A DNA stretch of 35,966 nucleotides, taken from Desulfobacteraceae bacterium. GTDB taxonomy: Bacteria > Desulfobacterota > Desulfobacteria > Desulfobacterales > JAABRJ01. Position 1 is the stretch's first letter. The number at the start of each line of letters is the position of its first letter. Shown in pieces: positions 17,281-25,353 of the stretch. The notes beneath the pieces are model-generated. The model was not told the origin of the DNA. It saw only the letters and a list, made by a program, of their open reading frames with translations, and did not search any database. The translations under genes were made by a program, and so were the position numbers. The stretch lies in assembly GCA_022340425.1 (NCBI GenBank), contig JAJDNY010000015.1, forward strand, positions 1-35,966, read 5' to 3'.

Positions 17281-17544
17281 CGCGAACTCCTTTCGGGTGG
17301 GGTGGCATCGGCCCCGTTATAGTCGATCACCCCTGCCGGGGCAAATCGTTCCTTAAACCGGCCGCCGCGGCTGGAAAATCCGGGAGAAATGGTTATCATA
17401 ACGACTGTGAATGCGGTGGACTGTTACCGACTTGTTTTTCTTACCCATTTCGACTAATGAATACGACAGGTGGTTGACGCCGCGCCGGATTGCAACGGCG
17501 CGTTTCGGCCGATCGCTGCTTGCCTCTATGAAAGACGAGCTGCC

Positions 17545-18936
17545 GTGACCTATCGAAACCTCGAAGACAGCATGGGCACCGTGCGGGTGCCGGTTGATGC
17601 CTATTACGGGGCCCAGACCCAGCGGGCAGTGGAAAATTTTCCCATCAGCGGCGCCCGTTTTGCGCCGGCCCTGATCCACGCCCTGGCACTGGTCAAACGC
17701 GCCGCTGCCCAGGTCAACACCGACCTCGGGCTTCTGGACGGCGCTGTCGCGGGCGCCATCGCCGCCGCCGCCCAGGAGGTTATCAACGGCCGCTGGGCAG
17801 ACCAGTTCGTGGTGGATGTTTTCCAGACCGGCTCGGGGACCTCCACCAACATGAACATGAACGAGGTGCTGGCCGCCCGGGCCAACGAAATATTGACCGG
17901 GCGCCGGGACCCCAAGCAGCCGGTGCACCCCAACGACCACGTCAACCTGGGCCAGTCCAGCAACGACGTGATCCCCTCCATGGTTCACGTCGCGGCCCTG
18001 GGGATGCTGCAGCGGGAACTGCTGCCGGCGTTGGCGGGCCTTCACGGCGCCCTGGAAGCCAAGGCCGGGGCCTTTGCCGACGTTGCCAAGATCGGCCGCA
18101 CCCACCTCCAGGACGCGGTCCCGATGACTCTCGGGCAGGTGTTTTCCGGTTTTGCCCGTCAGGTGGCGCTGGGCCAGGCGCGGCTGGCGGGTGTCACCGA
18201 CCGCCTGGCGGAGCTGGCCCTGGGGGGAACCGCGGTGGGCACCGGGGTCAACACCCACCCGGAATTTGCCGGACGCGTGATCACTGAAATCGCGGCCCAA
18301 ACGGAGTTGCCTCTGCGGGAGGCCGGCAACCATTTCGAGGCCCAGGCCGCCCGGGACGCCGCGGTGGAAACCAGCGGCGCCCTCAAGACCCTGGCGGTCA
18401 GCCTGACCAAGATCGCCAACGACCTGCGCTGGCTCTCCTCCGGGCCCCGCTGCGGGATCGGTGAAATCACCCTGCCGGCGCTCCAGCCGGGCTCCTCGAT
18501 CATGCCGGGCAAGGTCAACCCGGTGATCCCCGAGGTGGTGTTGCAGGTGGCGGCCCAGGTCATCGGCAACGACGCGGCCATCACCATCGGCGGCCAGTCC
18601 GGCAATTTCGAGCTCAACGTGATGATGCCCGTCGTGGCCCACAACCTGCTGCAGTCCCTGCAGCTTTTAACATCCGCGGTGCGGGTCCTGGACCAAAAAT
18701 GCGTTGCCGGCATCCAGGCCAACCGCGAGCGCGCCGCCGGCTTCATCGCCCAGAGCCTCGCCCTGGCCACCAGCCTGGTGCCCCACATCGGCTACGATGC
18801 CGCGGCGGCGGTGGCCAAGCGCGCCCATGCCAGCGGCAGGACGGTGGAAGCCGTGGTGCGTGCCGAAGGCCTGCTCCCCGAGGAACAGATCGACCAGATT
18901 TTTCGAAACCCTTTCACCCAAGGAGGAAACCCATGA
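17545..18936 (+). CDS. fumC: Fumarate hydratase, class II
   Basis: This is the iron-independent fumarase that interconverts fumarate and malate. From a GTG at 17545 the protein has 463 residues and starts [36 protein letters not shown], matching the family N-terminus; the open frame reaches further upstream to 17470 without family similarity. Other hallmarks are [42 protein letters not shown] and the superfamily signature [11 protein letters not shown]. The ribosome binding site is weak. The gene overlaps a small zinc-ribbon gene by 4 bases. In a sulfate reducer it would serve the citric acid cycle or its reverse. Confidence 0.93.
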   Translation: MTYRNLEDSMGTVRVPVDAYYGAQTQRAVENFPISGARFAPALIHALALVKRAAAQVNTDLGLLDGAVAGAIAAAAQEVINGRWADQFVVDVFQTGSGTSTNMNMNEVLAARANEILTGRRDPKQPVHPNDHVNLGQSSNDVIPSMVHVAALGMLQRELLPALAGLHGALEAKAGAFADVAKIGRTHLQDAVPMTLGQVFSGFARQVALGQARLAGVTDRLAELALGGTAVGTGVNTHPEFAGRVITEIAAQTELPLREAGNHFEAQAARDAAVETSGALKTLAVSLTKIANDLRWLSSGPRCGIGEITLPALQPGSSIMPGKVNPVIPEVVLQVAAQVIGNDAAITIGGQSGNFELNVMMPVVAHNLLQSLQLLTSAVRVLDQKCVAGIQANRERAAGFIAQSLALATSLVPHIGYDAAAAVAKRAHASGRTVEAVVRAEGLLPEEQIDQIFRNPFTQGGNP

Positions 18937-19145
18937 GCGCCAAAAACAAGACTTTCAAGATCCAAACCTCATGTCCCCAGTGCGGCTGCAGCGCCGTCTC
19001 CCACCTCTCCCCCGAGGAGATCCGGGAGCGCTTCGGCGACGTGCCTAACGTGGAAATGGAGTGCTCCGAGTGCATGCTCAAGTACAGCACCCCTATGGAG
19101 GACGCCTGCCCGGAATGGGACAAGGAGTGCAAGCTCAAGAAGTGA
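18933..19145 (+). CDS. Small cysteine-rich zinc-ribbon protein
   Basis: This 70-residue cytoplasmic protein has AAGGAGG a few bases before its ATG, and it overlaps the fumC stop (ATGA). It has CPQCGC near residues 14-19 and CSECMLKY near residues 44-51, spaced as a two-knuckle zinc ribbon, then further cysteines in [15 protein letters not shown]. Lysines dominate both ends. I do not recognise a named family. Co-translation with fumC suggests linked expression, not necessarily linked function. Confidence 0.8.
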   Translation: MSAKNKTFKIQTSCPQCGCSAVSHLSPEEIRERFGDVPNVEMECSECMLKYSTPMEDACPEWDKECKLKK

Positions 19146-19235
19146 CCCCGGCCGTAAACCCCTGACGGCGGCAACGTGCACCGGCCCGCGGTCCCGGCGC
19201 TGCCACTGTTTTTACGAGACCGCACCAGGATCGGG

Positions 19236-20192
19236 ATGAAACCTGCAAACGCCCCACCGCTTTCCCAGGCCTATACCGGCTGGTCGCGCCTGAAACTCTT
19301 TCTGGCCCTTTCACGCACCCCCCACGGGTTGATCGACATGACCACCCCGGCTTTCGCGGCGCTGCTGTGGTTGGGGGCTTTTCCGCCGTTTTCGGTTACG
19401 GTGCTGGGGCTGATCACCGCCTTTGCCGGGTACACGGCGGTCTACGCGCTCAACGACGTCATCGACTACCGGGCGGACCGCGAAAAGGCCCTTAAGGGCG
19501 GTTTCTGCAGCGCCGGCGCGGACCTGGACGCGGTCATGATTCGCCACCCGATGGCCTGCGGGTTCCTGAGTTTCCGCGAAGGACTGCTCTGGGCGCTGGC
19601 TTGGGCGGCGCTGGCGCTGGCCGGGGCCTATCTGCTCAACCCGGTGTGCGTGGCGGTCTTTTTGGCCGGCAGCCTGCTGGAGGCGATCTACTGCCTGCTG
19701 TGGCGCGTAACCCACCTGCGCACCCTGGTCAGCGGCGCCGTCAAGACCTCGGGGGCCGTGGCGGCGGTTTTCGCCGTGGACCCCCGGCCGGCGCCGATGT
19801 TTGTGGCGGCGCTGTTCGTGTGTCTTTTCTTCTGGGAAATCGGGGGCCAGAACGTGCCCAACGACTGGACCGATATCGAGGAGGACCGGCGCTTCAAGGC
19901 CAAAACCATTCCGGTGCGCTTCGGGACCGCCCGCGCCAACGGCATTATCCTGGTCTCCCTGGGGATTGCCGTCGGGGTCAGCCTGATCCTCTTCTTCCTG
20001 TCCCAGGCCCGCTTCGGGCTGCCATTCGTGGGGCTGGTGCTTTTAATCGGCGGCTACCTGCTGCTGCTGCCGGCCTACTGCCTTTACCGCACCCCCACCC
20101 GCGCCGGCGCCATGGTGCTCTTCAACCGCGCCAGTTACTATCCCGTGGCCCTGCTGCTGGTGGTCCTGCTCAAACTCATCACAACCGCCTAA
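19236..20192 (+). CDS. UbiA-family membrane prenyltransferase
   Basis: This 318-residue integral membrane protein has eight to nine hydrophobic helices. It shows both Asp-rich magnesium/prenyl-diphosphate sites: NDVIDYRAD at about residues 73-81 and NDWTDIEEDRRFKAKTIPVRFG in the second half. The family moves polyprenyl chains to aromatic or other acceptors in quinone, heme O or lipid synthesis. The distant ubiE-like gene in this window makes a role in menaquinone synthesis plausible but unproven. AGGA precedes the ATG at 19236 by five bases; an earlier in-frame GTG at 19176 lacks support. It is followed after 18 bases by a cytochrome b5-domain gene. Confidence 0.85.
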   Translation: MKPANAPPLSQAYTGWSRLKLFLALSRTPHGLIDMTTPAFAALLWLGAFPPFSVTVLGLITAFAGYTAVYALNDVIDYRADREKALKGGFCSAGADLDAVMIRHPMACGFLSFREGLLWALAWAALALAGAYLLNPVCVAVFLAGSLLEAIYCLLWRVTHLRTLVSGAVKTSGAVAAVFAVDPRPAPMFVAALFVCLFFWEIGGQNVPNDWTDIEEDRRFKAKTIPVRFGTARANGIILVSLGIAVGVSLILFFLSQARFGLPFVGLVLLIGGYLLLLPAYCLYRTPTRAGAMVLFNRASYYPVALLLVVLLKLITTA

Positions 20193-20210
20193 TTCTGGAG
20201 GAACGCCCCC

Positions 20211-20930
20211 ATGAAGGAGTTTACGGCCGAGGAGTTGGCCCGCTTTAACGGTGAAAACGATGCCCCCACCTACGTCGCTTACAAGGGCAAGGTCTACGAC
20301 ATCAGCGGCAGCAAGATGTGGCGCAGTGGGCTGCACATGAAGCGCCACCGGGCCGGGGCCGACCTGTCCACCGATATCCAGGCCGCCCCTCACCAGCCCG
20401 ACGTGCTGGAGCGCTTCCCCCAGGTCGGGGTGCTGCTGGTTGAGAGCGGGCCCGGGCCGGAGGTCGAGGTCCCGGAGAAACTGGCGCGTCTCCTGAAGCG
20501 CTTTCCCATGTTGCGACGCCACCCGCACCCCATGACGGTGCACTTCCCCATCGTGTTCGTTTTCGCCACCGCGTTTTTCACCCTGCTTTACCTGCTCACC
20601 GGCGTGCCCTCCTTCGAGGCCACCGCCCTGCACTGCCTCTGGCTGGGGATCCCCTTCACCATGGTGGCGATTTCCACCGGGCTCTACACCTGGTGGCTGA
20701 ACTATCTCTCGGCTCCCATGCGCGCGGTCACCATCAAAAAACGGCTCTCGCTGAGCCTGCTGACCCTGATGGGGATCCTCTTCGTCTGGCGCATGGCCGA
20801 CCCCGCGGTCATCACCCCGGTCAGCGGCGCGGGCTACCTGTACCTGCTGCTGGTGCTGGTGATGTTTCTGATGGTCTGTGTGATCGGCTGGTTCGGGGCG
20901 GAGCTGACCTTCCCCATCGAACGCGACTGA
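20211..20930 (+). CDS. Cytochrome b5-like heme domain fused to DUF2231-type membrane domain
   Basis: This 239-residue protein joins two parts. Residues 1-80 are a small cytochrome b5-like domain: FTAEELARFNGENDAPTYVAYKGKVYDIS, then GLHMKRHRAGADLS (His42 and His46) and AAPHQPDVLERFP (His61), whose histidines are candidate heme ligands. Residues about 100-239 carry HPHPMTVHFPIVFVFATAFF and about four transmembrane helices, as in DUF2231 proteins. The heme domain has no signal peptide, so it probably faces the cytoplasm. CTGGAGGAA lies before the ATG. The gene follows the UbiA gene closely and likely shares its transcript, suggesting a link to quinone or membrane redox chemistry. Confidence 0.85.
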   Translation: MKEFTAEELARFNGENDAPTYVAYKGKVYDISGSKMWRSGLHMKRHRAGADLSTDIQAAPHQPDVLERFPQVGVLLVESGPGPEVEVPEKLARLLKRFPMLRRHPHPMTVHFPIVFVFATAFFTLLYLLTGVPSFEATALHCLWLGIPFTMVAISTGLYTWWLNYLSAPMRAVTIKKRLSLSLLTLMGILFVWRMADPAVITPVSGAGYLYLLLVLVMFLMVCVIGWFGAELTFPIERD

Positions 20931-21538
20931 GGCGGGCAGACCGCCTTTCCGTGGAAATAGGCGGGCCGGCCTGCGGACCGGATTCCCGTAAGTTTGCGAT
21001 AGTGTCACTATGTTAAGGGCTACCTTCAAATATCGGTTCTGGGCCATAACGGTTTGCCTGCTGGCACTTGGTCTGTCCATGGTGGTCCCCGAGCCGCCGG
21101 CGGCAGAGAGCTTGGACAACTCCGGAACCGCCTCCCCAGAGATCCTTTTTTCCTCGGTATCGACCAGCGCGTCGTCCGCCAATCTGGCCAGCTACAAACG
21201 AACCCGGCTCCACGGTATCGACGGCCTTTTGGCTGTTCTGCCCAGAAAGTGCGCCAACCTTACCAAAAGAATATCCTTTCCCTTTCTTTCCAACGAAAAC
21301 GCCGAAGTCACCCATTGTGCAGAAAATTCGGCAAGTCCCATTCGGGCGCCCCCCGTCCGCCACTCGTAAGACTCCTCAAGGCAATTCAAAACTCGCCATA
21401 ACCGTATTGCACAGCTTTTTGTGCAATTTAGATGTGGTGTCCCCAATTAATGCGGCACGAATCTCGTGGACTACCGTCCGTTTTCATTCCACTGAATTCG
21501 GTGGCAGGGCTTTTGGGGGTCGTGCGTCAGGAGATCTT
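20931..21538. other. 608-base stretch without a convincing gene
   Basis: A weak hairpin (GGCGG/CCGCC with a short T run) follows the preceding stop directly. An open frame at 21010-21369 on the plus strand begins with a signal-peptide-like sequence (MLRATFKYRFWAITVCLLAL) but lacks a ribosome binding site, and its remainder does not look like protein. I regard it as unproven, perhaps a decayed secreted-protein gene. A perfect 8-bp hairpin, ATTGCACA with TGTGCAAT, lies near 21402-21425. Confidence 0.4.
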
Positions 21539-21724
21539 ATGCGTAATCAACCTTCGGTGTCGTCAAGCAATAGGATGGGAAATAAACCTTCTTCGGGGCC
21601 GGAAATCGATTACTCCCCCAAGAACCACACCCGCGGTGAAATCCTCCTGTATGGCGGGAAGGTGCTGGTCGTTGTGGGCATCATTTCGGTCCTTTTCTGG
21701 ATGGTGGAAAAATATTTCTTTTAG
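21539..21724 (+). CDS. Small single-span membrane protein of unknown function
   Basis: This 61-residue protein begins MRNQPSVSSSNRMGNKPSSG, with a polar serine-rich N-terminal half, then EIDYSPKNHTRGEILLYGG and one hydrophobic helix (KVLVVVGIISVLFWMV) before the end EKYFF. AGGAG stands about six bases before the ATG. The frame stays open far upstream, but only this part reads like protein. I do not recognise the family. It is followed by another unknown gene and tatA in the same direction, so it may belong to a short operon concerned with the membrane. Confidence 0.6.
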   Translation: MRNQPSVSSSNRMGNKPSSGPEIDYSPKNHTRGEILLYGGKVLVVVGIISVLFWMVEKYFF

Positions 21725-21884
21725 CCGAAAGAAACCTCGGTTTGCCGGCAAATTGGAGTAGAGGACATTTGGTTCTATGCCTCGCATTGCAACAACAAAC
21801 AGAAAACATCTCGAATCGTAGTGCGGTCGGTGAGGTGAATCATTGATAGTTCAACTTTGATCTTCATATTAAAGGAGAAAAACC

Positions 21885-22217
21885 ATGGGCTGGAAATTTT
21901 GGCAACGCAATGAGGAAAAAGACGCATCCAAACCCAAACTGCCCAAACCTGCGGCGCTACCCGATAGGATCGGAAGGTTTATGGTGGTCGAGGAAAAGAT
22001 GGACCCGGACTACGTCTGGGGGCTGAAATGTGCCATGAAACCACATTCGCAAGGTCCGACAAGTATTGCATTCCGCGTTTTCAGCGAAAACTCTTCTCAA
22101 AACGCAGGTGTACGGGTTGTGAATTATGATTCGCTGGATGCTCATCCTGAACTGATCATTTTACAAGGCCGGTTCGATAAGCGCTCCGATAAGATAGAAA
22201 TCCCAAAAGAGGGCTAA
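21885..22217 (+). CDS. Conserved-looking hypothetical protein, 110 residues
   Basis: The ATG has a strong AAAGGAG seven bases upstream. The protein starts MGWKFWQRNEEKDASKPKLPKP, a lysine/proline-rich tail, and then appears to form a compact domain (RIGRFMVVEEKMDPDYVWGLKCAMKP, IAFRVFSENSSQNAGVRVVNYDSLDAHPELIILQGRFD). There is no signal peptide or membrane helix, so a cytoplasmic protein is expected. I do not recognise a family. It lies 56 bases before tatA in the same direction. Confidence 0.7.
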   Translation: MGWKFWQRNEEKDASKPKLPKPAALPDRIGRFMVVEEKMDPDYVWGLKCAMKPHSQGPTSIAFRVFSENSSQNAGVRVVNYDSLDAHPELIILQGRFDKRSDKIEIPKEG

Positions 22218-22273
22218 ATGATCATTTCTAACGCTCCCATTGAAACCGTTTCTTGGAGTATATAGGAAACCCT

Positions 22274-22450
22274 ATGTTTGGCATCGGAATGCAGGAGATG
22301 ATTGTTATTTTGGTTATTGTTCTGATCATTTTTGGGGCTGGTAAATTACCGGAAATCGGTGGTGGGATGGGCAAGGCGATCCGCAATTTCCGGCAAGCCA
22401 CCAGAGAGGACGAAAGCATTACCGCTGATCAGATCGAAGAGAAAAAATAA
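22274..22450 (+). CDS. tatA: Twin-arginine translocase subunit TatA/E
   Basis: This 58-residue protein has the classic layout: an N-terminal helix [20 protein letters not shown], the hinge [10 protein letters not shown], an amphipathic helix [17 protein letters not shown] and a short acidic-basic tail. TatA forms the protein-conducting part of the Tat pathway, which exports folded, often cofactor-containing, proteins. I chose the ATG at 22274, preceded by AGGAAA; an in-frame TTG at 22253 is also open. TatB and TatC are not in the window, so this is a stand-alone copy here. Confidence 0.9.
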   Translation: MFGIGMQEMIVILVIVLIIFGAGKLPEIGGGMGKAIRNFRQATREDESITADQIEEKK

Positions 22451-22490
22451 CCCATCAATATCCTCAGATTGAGTGGGAACCGAATGACAG

Positions 22491-22528
22491 GGCGGTGCTG
22501 CTGCGTGCATCAACAAAGCAGCACCGCC
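22491..22528. repeat. Perfect 12-bp inverted repeat downstream of tatA
   Basis: GGCGGTGCTGCT (22491-22502) is perfectly complementary to AGCAGCACCGCC (22517-22528) around a 14-base loop. No T run follows directly. It may help end or protect the tatA message together with the hairpin at 22566-22611. Confidence 0.65.
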
Positions 22529-22565
22529 GGGGAGGCTCATCGGGGGTGATTTCCACCGAAAGATT

Positions 22566-22611
22566 GGATGCCGGGCCTGATCAGATCGGCATCCGGGCGG
22601 CCTCTTTTTTT
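22566..22611 (+). terminator. Possible terminator after tatA
   Basis: GGATGCCG (22566-22573) pairs with CGGCATCC (22587-22594), and a run of seven T residues follows at 22605-22611. The 10-base space between stem and T run is longer than usual. The rest of the 22451-23019 gap holds a transposase relic on the minus strand and the yefM promoter/operator. Confidence 0.5.
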
Positions 22612-22769
22612 ACCTTTCGTTTGGAAAGTTGATCGAGAATTATCGGAAGGCGGCCCTATCCTGTTCAAGTTTAGAAGGAGAGGAAAACCAATTTGGGTTG
22701 GTTTCGCGATGGGCAGCCTCCAGCCACTGCGGTATGGCCGGAATAGATGTCGGGCCAAGGTAGACATGA

Positions 22770-22859
22770 AGACCGGAATGCCTCCAGAATTGCTCTAACA
22801 ATCCCAGCGAAGATATGGTGCAGTGTCCCAGGTGCACACACCCGGGCTTGCCGTGGCAT
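22770..22859 (-). pseudogene. Relic of a REP-associated (IS200-like, Y1) transposase
   Basis: Read on the minus strand from an ATG at 22859 the peptide starts MPRQARVCAPGTLHHIFAGI, very close to the N-terminus of REP-associated tyrosine transposases, where MPRxARxxxPGxxHHI is followed by a short conserved RG or GI segment. After about 25 residues the similarity is lost, and the catalytic HxH and Tyr region is not found in any nearby frame. It is therefore a truncated fragment, not a working enzyme. Such transposases are linked to palindromic REP repeats, which fits the palindromic elements elsewhere in the window. Confidence 0.55.
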
Positions 22860-22962
22860 GGGCCGTTAAATGCAAAATCGGCAACGATTTGAAAATGTAT
22901 AAATGCCGAGGGCGTCCCTTGGCACCCGTGGTGAAAACTGAGGTTAAGTTGCCGCTTTGATA

Positions 22963-23007
22963 TTGACACCACACGCATCATGTTGTACAGAAAAAAGTAC
23001 ATGTACA
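22963..23007 (+). promoter_or_regulatory. Promoter and operator of yefM-yoeB
   Basis: TTGACA (22963-22968) and TACAGA (22986-22991) are 17 bases apart. TGTACA, the core bound by YefM in E. coli, occurs exactly at 22984-22989 and 23002-23007. An imperfect copy, AGTACA, lies at 22996-23001, 12 bases centre to centre from the first. The first core overlaps the -10 box, so bound YefM-YoeB would block the promoter. Confidence 0.7.
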
Positions 23008-23019
23008 AGGAGGCAAATT

Positions 23020-23271
23020 ATGAAAGCCATTACATACACAGCAGCCCGGCAAAACCTTGCCAAAACCATGGAACAGGTCTGCGAGGATCATTCTCCTATA
23101 ATAATAACGCGAAAAACCAACGAATCCGTGGTTATCATGTCCCTTGAAGACTATACGGCACTCGAGGAAACCGCCTACCTTTTGCGGTCCCCAAAAAATA
23201 CCAGGCGTTTGATCGAATCCATCGTCCAACTTGAGGATGAAAAAGGTGTTGAAAGGGATCTTATCGATTGA
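23020..23271 (+). CDS. yefM: Antitoxin YefM (Phd/YefM family)
   Basis: This 83-residue antitoxin binds and neutralises YoeB and represses its own promoter. The N-terminus [31 protein letters not shown] is the DNA-binding Phd/YefM fold, [29 protein letters not shown] is the conserved middle, and the acidic C-terminus ([12 protein letters not shown]) is the toxin-binding part. AAGGAGG (23008-23013) fixes the ATG at 23020. The stop overlaps the toxin start. Confidence 0.95.
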   Translation: MKAITYTAARQNLAKTMEQVCEDHSPIIITRKTNESVVIMSLEDYTALEETAYLLRSPKNTRRLIESIVQLEDEKGVERDLID

Positions 23272-23522
23272 AATTGTTCTTTTCAGATTATGCCTGGGAG
23301 GATTACCTTTACTGGCAAAAGACCGATACAAAAATCCTGCGCCGTATCAATCGGCTGATAAATGAGATCAAGCGCAGGCCCTTTGAAGGCATCGGCAAGC
23401 CCGAGCCTCTGAAACAGGCACTCTCCGGATATTGGTCCCGCCGTATCAATGATGAACACCGAATCGTCTACAAAATAACTGATGATGCTGTTCAGATAGC
23501 CCAACTGCGCTACCATTATTGA
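23268..23522 (+). CDS. yoeB: Toxin YoeB, ribosome-dependent mRNA interferase
   Basis: This 84-residue RelE-fold toxin cuts mRNA at the ribosome when free of YefM. The active residues of E. coli YoeB are all present at the same numbers: Glu46 (GKPEPL), Arg65 (NDEHR) and His83 (RYHY). The start is a TTG that overlaps the antitoxin stop (TTGA), which should keep toxin translation low and coupled to yefM. The gene is intact. A half copy of a family-2 palindromic repeat follows it. Confidence 0.95.
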   Translation: MKLFFSDYAWEDYLYWQKTDTKILRRINRLINEIKRRPFEGIGKPEPLKQALSGYWSRRINDEHRIVYKITDDAVQIAQLRYHY

Positions 23523-23533
23523 CGTCACAGCAA

Positions 23534-23570
23534 CTTCTGGATGCAGCGCAGCGCAGAAATCGGACTTTTC
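23534..23570. repeat. Half copy of palindromic repeat family 2
   Basis: The segment GATGCAGCGCAGCGCAGAAA followed by TCGGACTTTT matches the right arm of the element at 29046-29169 with a few changes; no left arm is found next to it. The remaining 23571-23782 shows nothing I can assign. Confidence 0.55.
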
Positions 23571-23782
23571 GCGCCGCCATCAAATCTTCAGGATTGCTCG
23601 GGTAGACTTGCTGCGGTAAAATCCGACTAAATGATGTACCTGCGGGCGGGATTGTAGCCATCAAGACGAGAAGCCGCGGGCGTACGCTCATGAAAGAGGA
23701 GGCCCTATGGCACCTACGTTCTCTTCTGTCGATCGCAATGGCGGCTGGCCGTTCGCTTCCGGCAAAAAAAGGATCCGCCGAT

Positions 23783-24376
23783 TCAGCCTTTGACGGCGCA
23801 GGCCAGCAAGCCGGCAAACCGGATTTCCAGGCGCAACTGGCACGCCAAGCCGTTGGCCCGCAGGGCGGCGTGCAGATCGCGGCTGTGGAAACGGTTTTCG
23901 GTGGGGTGGACCAGCAGGCGGCGCACCACGGGGTTGGCGTAGACCGGGGGGTAGAGCTCCAGCAGGTAGTAGCGGCCGCCGGGTTTGAGCACCCGGCTGA
24001 TCTCGCCGACGGCCGCCTGCCAGTCGGGCACGTGGTGCAGAAAGCCGAACCCGAATACGGCGTCGAAGCGCGCCGCACCGTAGGGCAGGCGGACGGCGTC
24101 GGCCACGCAGAGGTGGACCCCGGCCGCAGTTTGGCGGGTCAGGCGGCGCCGGGCCATGGCCACCATGACGGGGTCCAGGTCCAGTACGTGGAGGGCCGCC
24201 GGCCGCAGCCGGCGCCGCAATACCTCGGCCCCGGCCCCCCGGCCGCAGCCGATTTCAAGCACCGTTGCGTTGGCCGCAACCGGCAGGCGGCGCTGGAACC
24301 ACAGGATTTCCCCGCGCTGCATCAGCAGCCGCAGGGGGCTGTTGACCACCCAGCGCTCCATGCGGTTGAGCTTCAC
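23783..24376 (-). CDS. Class I SAM-dependent methyltransferase
   Basis: This 197-residue methyltransferase has a Rossmann fold: motif I VLEIGCGRGAGAEVL near residue 40, the acidic LDLDPVMVAMAR after it, CVADAVRLPYGAARFDAVFGFGFLHHV, and the post-motif RVLKPGGRYYLLE. The start is a GTG that overlaps the stop of the ubiE-like gene by 4 bases, so both are co-translated. The substrate is unknown. The family also includes quinone and small-molecule methylases, so a role beside the neighbouring quinone methyltransferase is possible. Confidence 0.87.
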   Translation of the reverse strand: MKLNRMERWVVNSPLRLLMQRGEILWFQRRLPVAANATVLEIGCGRGAGAEVLRRRLRPAALHVLDLDPVMVAMARRRLTRQTAAGVHLCVADAVRLPYGAARFDAVFGFGFLHHVPDWQAAVGEISRVLKPGGRYYLLELYPPVYANPVVRRLLVHPTENRFHSRDLHAALRANGLACQLRLEIRFAGLLACAVKG

Positions 24377-25197
24377 GGGGGCCCCCCGGCCTTGCGCGCC
24401 ACGTGCACCACCGAGATGCCGTTGGTCTGGCGGCGATAGCTCACGCGCGCAAAGCCGATCCCCCGCAGCATCTCGCTGAGTTCATCCGGCAGGGGAAAGG
24501 TGCGGATCGATTCGGGCAGGTGGGTGTAGGCCTGGCGCGAGCCTGCGAGGAGCTCGCCCAGTTGCGGCATGATGTGGAACGAGTAGAAATCGTAGAGCAA
24601 TCTGAAGACCGGATCGGTGGGCTTGGAAAACTCCAGGCACATCATGACCCCGCCGGGCGCCAGAACCCGGAACATCTCCTGAAACCCCCGCTCCGGGTGG
24701 GTGACGTTGCGGATCCCGTAGCCCACCATGGCGGCATTGAAGCTGCCGTCGGTGAAGGGGAGCCCCTCGGCGTTGCCCTGGGTGTGGCAGATCCGGCGGC
24801 CGTTGGCCGATGCGGCCACCTTGCCGCGGCCGGCGGCCATCATTTCCCAGTTGATGTCGCAGATCACCACCCGGCCATTGGTGCCCACGCGCCTGGCGGC
24901 CAGAATGGCCAGGTCCCCGGTGCCGCCGCAGAGGTCCAGCACCCGGTCGCCGAGCTTGAGGCCCATCATCCGGACCGACTGACGCTTCCAGGCGTGGTGA
25001 ATCCCGAAACTGAGCAGGGTGTTCATGAAATCGTAATGGCGGGCCACCGAGTCGAAGTGCCGGCGCACCCGGCGTTCCTTTTCCGCCTCCGGCACCGCCT
25101 CGTAGCCGAAAAACGTTTTGGGGGGTGCGGTCTCTTTTTCGGCGAGCTTCTCCTGCCGTTTGCGGCGGTCAACCCACGCGCTGGTTTTCAGGGGCAT
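24373..25197 (-). CDS. ubiE: Demethylmenaquinone methyltransferase-like (UbiE/MenG)
   Basis: This 274-residue class I methyltransferase has the UbiE family segments: VARHYDFMNTLLSFGIHHAWKR, VLDLCGGTGDLAILAARRV (SAM site), DINWEMMAAGRGK, GNAEGLPFTDGSFNAAMVGYGIRNV and FQEMFRVLAPGGVMMCLEFSKP. It would methylate demethylmenaquinone in the last step of menaquinone synthesis. An N-terminal extension of about 50 residues (MPLKTSAWVDRRKRQEKLAEKE) precedes the usual start. The ATG at 25197 has AGAGG upstream. It overlaps the next methyltransferase and diverges from a PAS-SpoIIE gene 156 bases away. Confidence 0.88.
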   Translation of the reverse strand: MPLKTSAWVDRRKRQEKLAEKETAPPKTFFGYEAVPEAEKERRVRRHFDSVARHYDFMNTLLSFGIHHAWKRQSVRMMGLKLGDRVLDLCGGTGDLAILAARRVGTNGRVVICDINWEMMAAGRGKVAASANGRRICHTQGNAEGLPFTDGSFNAAMVGYGIRNVTHPERGFQEMFRVLAPGGVMMCLEFSKPTDPVFRLLYDFYSFHIMPQLGELLAGSRQAYTHLPESIRTFPLPDELSEMLRGIGFARVSYRRQTNGISVVHVARKAGGPP

Positions 25198-25353
25198 CCA
25201 GAGGTCCTCTACGGCTGGCGGGTGTGAACGGTTTTTTAGCATCCGGCCCGCTGCGGCGTTTCGCGCGGGTCGGGCACTTCCATAGCAGACAGGGCCTGAA
25301 ATTGCCAGTGCAATAAGCCGCTTGCCGGCCCCTTTAAAGGAATCGCCGCGCCC

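Noticed and set aside
17528-17548. Mini-frame ATG to TGA (MKDELP) overlapping the fumC GTG start
   Set aside because: Could be a leader peptide, but such a short frame is expected by chance and has no ribosome binding site of its own.
21010-21369. Possible small secreted protein with a signal-like N-terminus
   Set aside because: No ribosome binding site, and after the hydrophobic start the sequence does not look like protein; kept only as a remark in the gap description.
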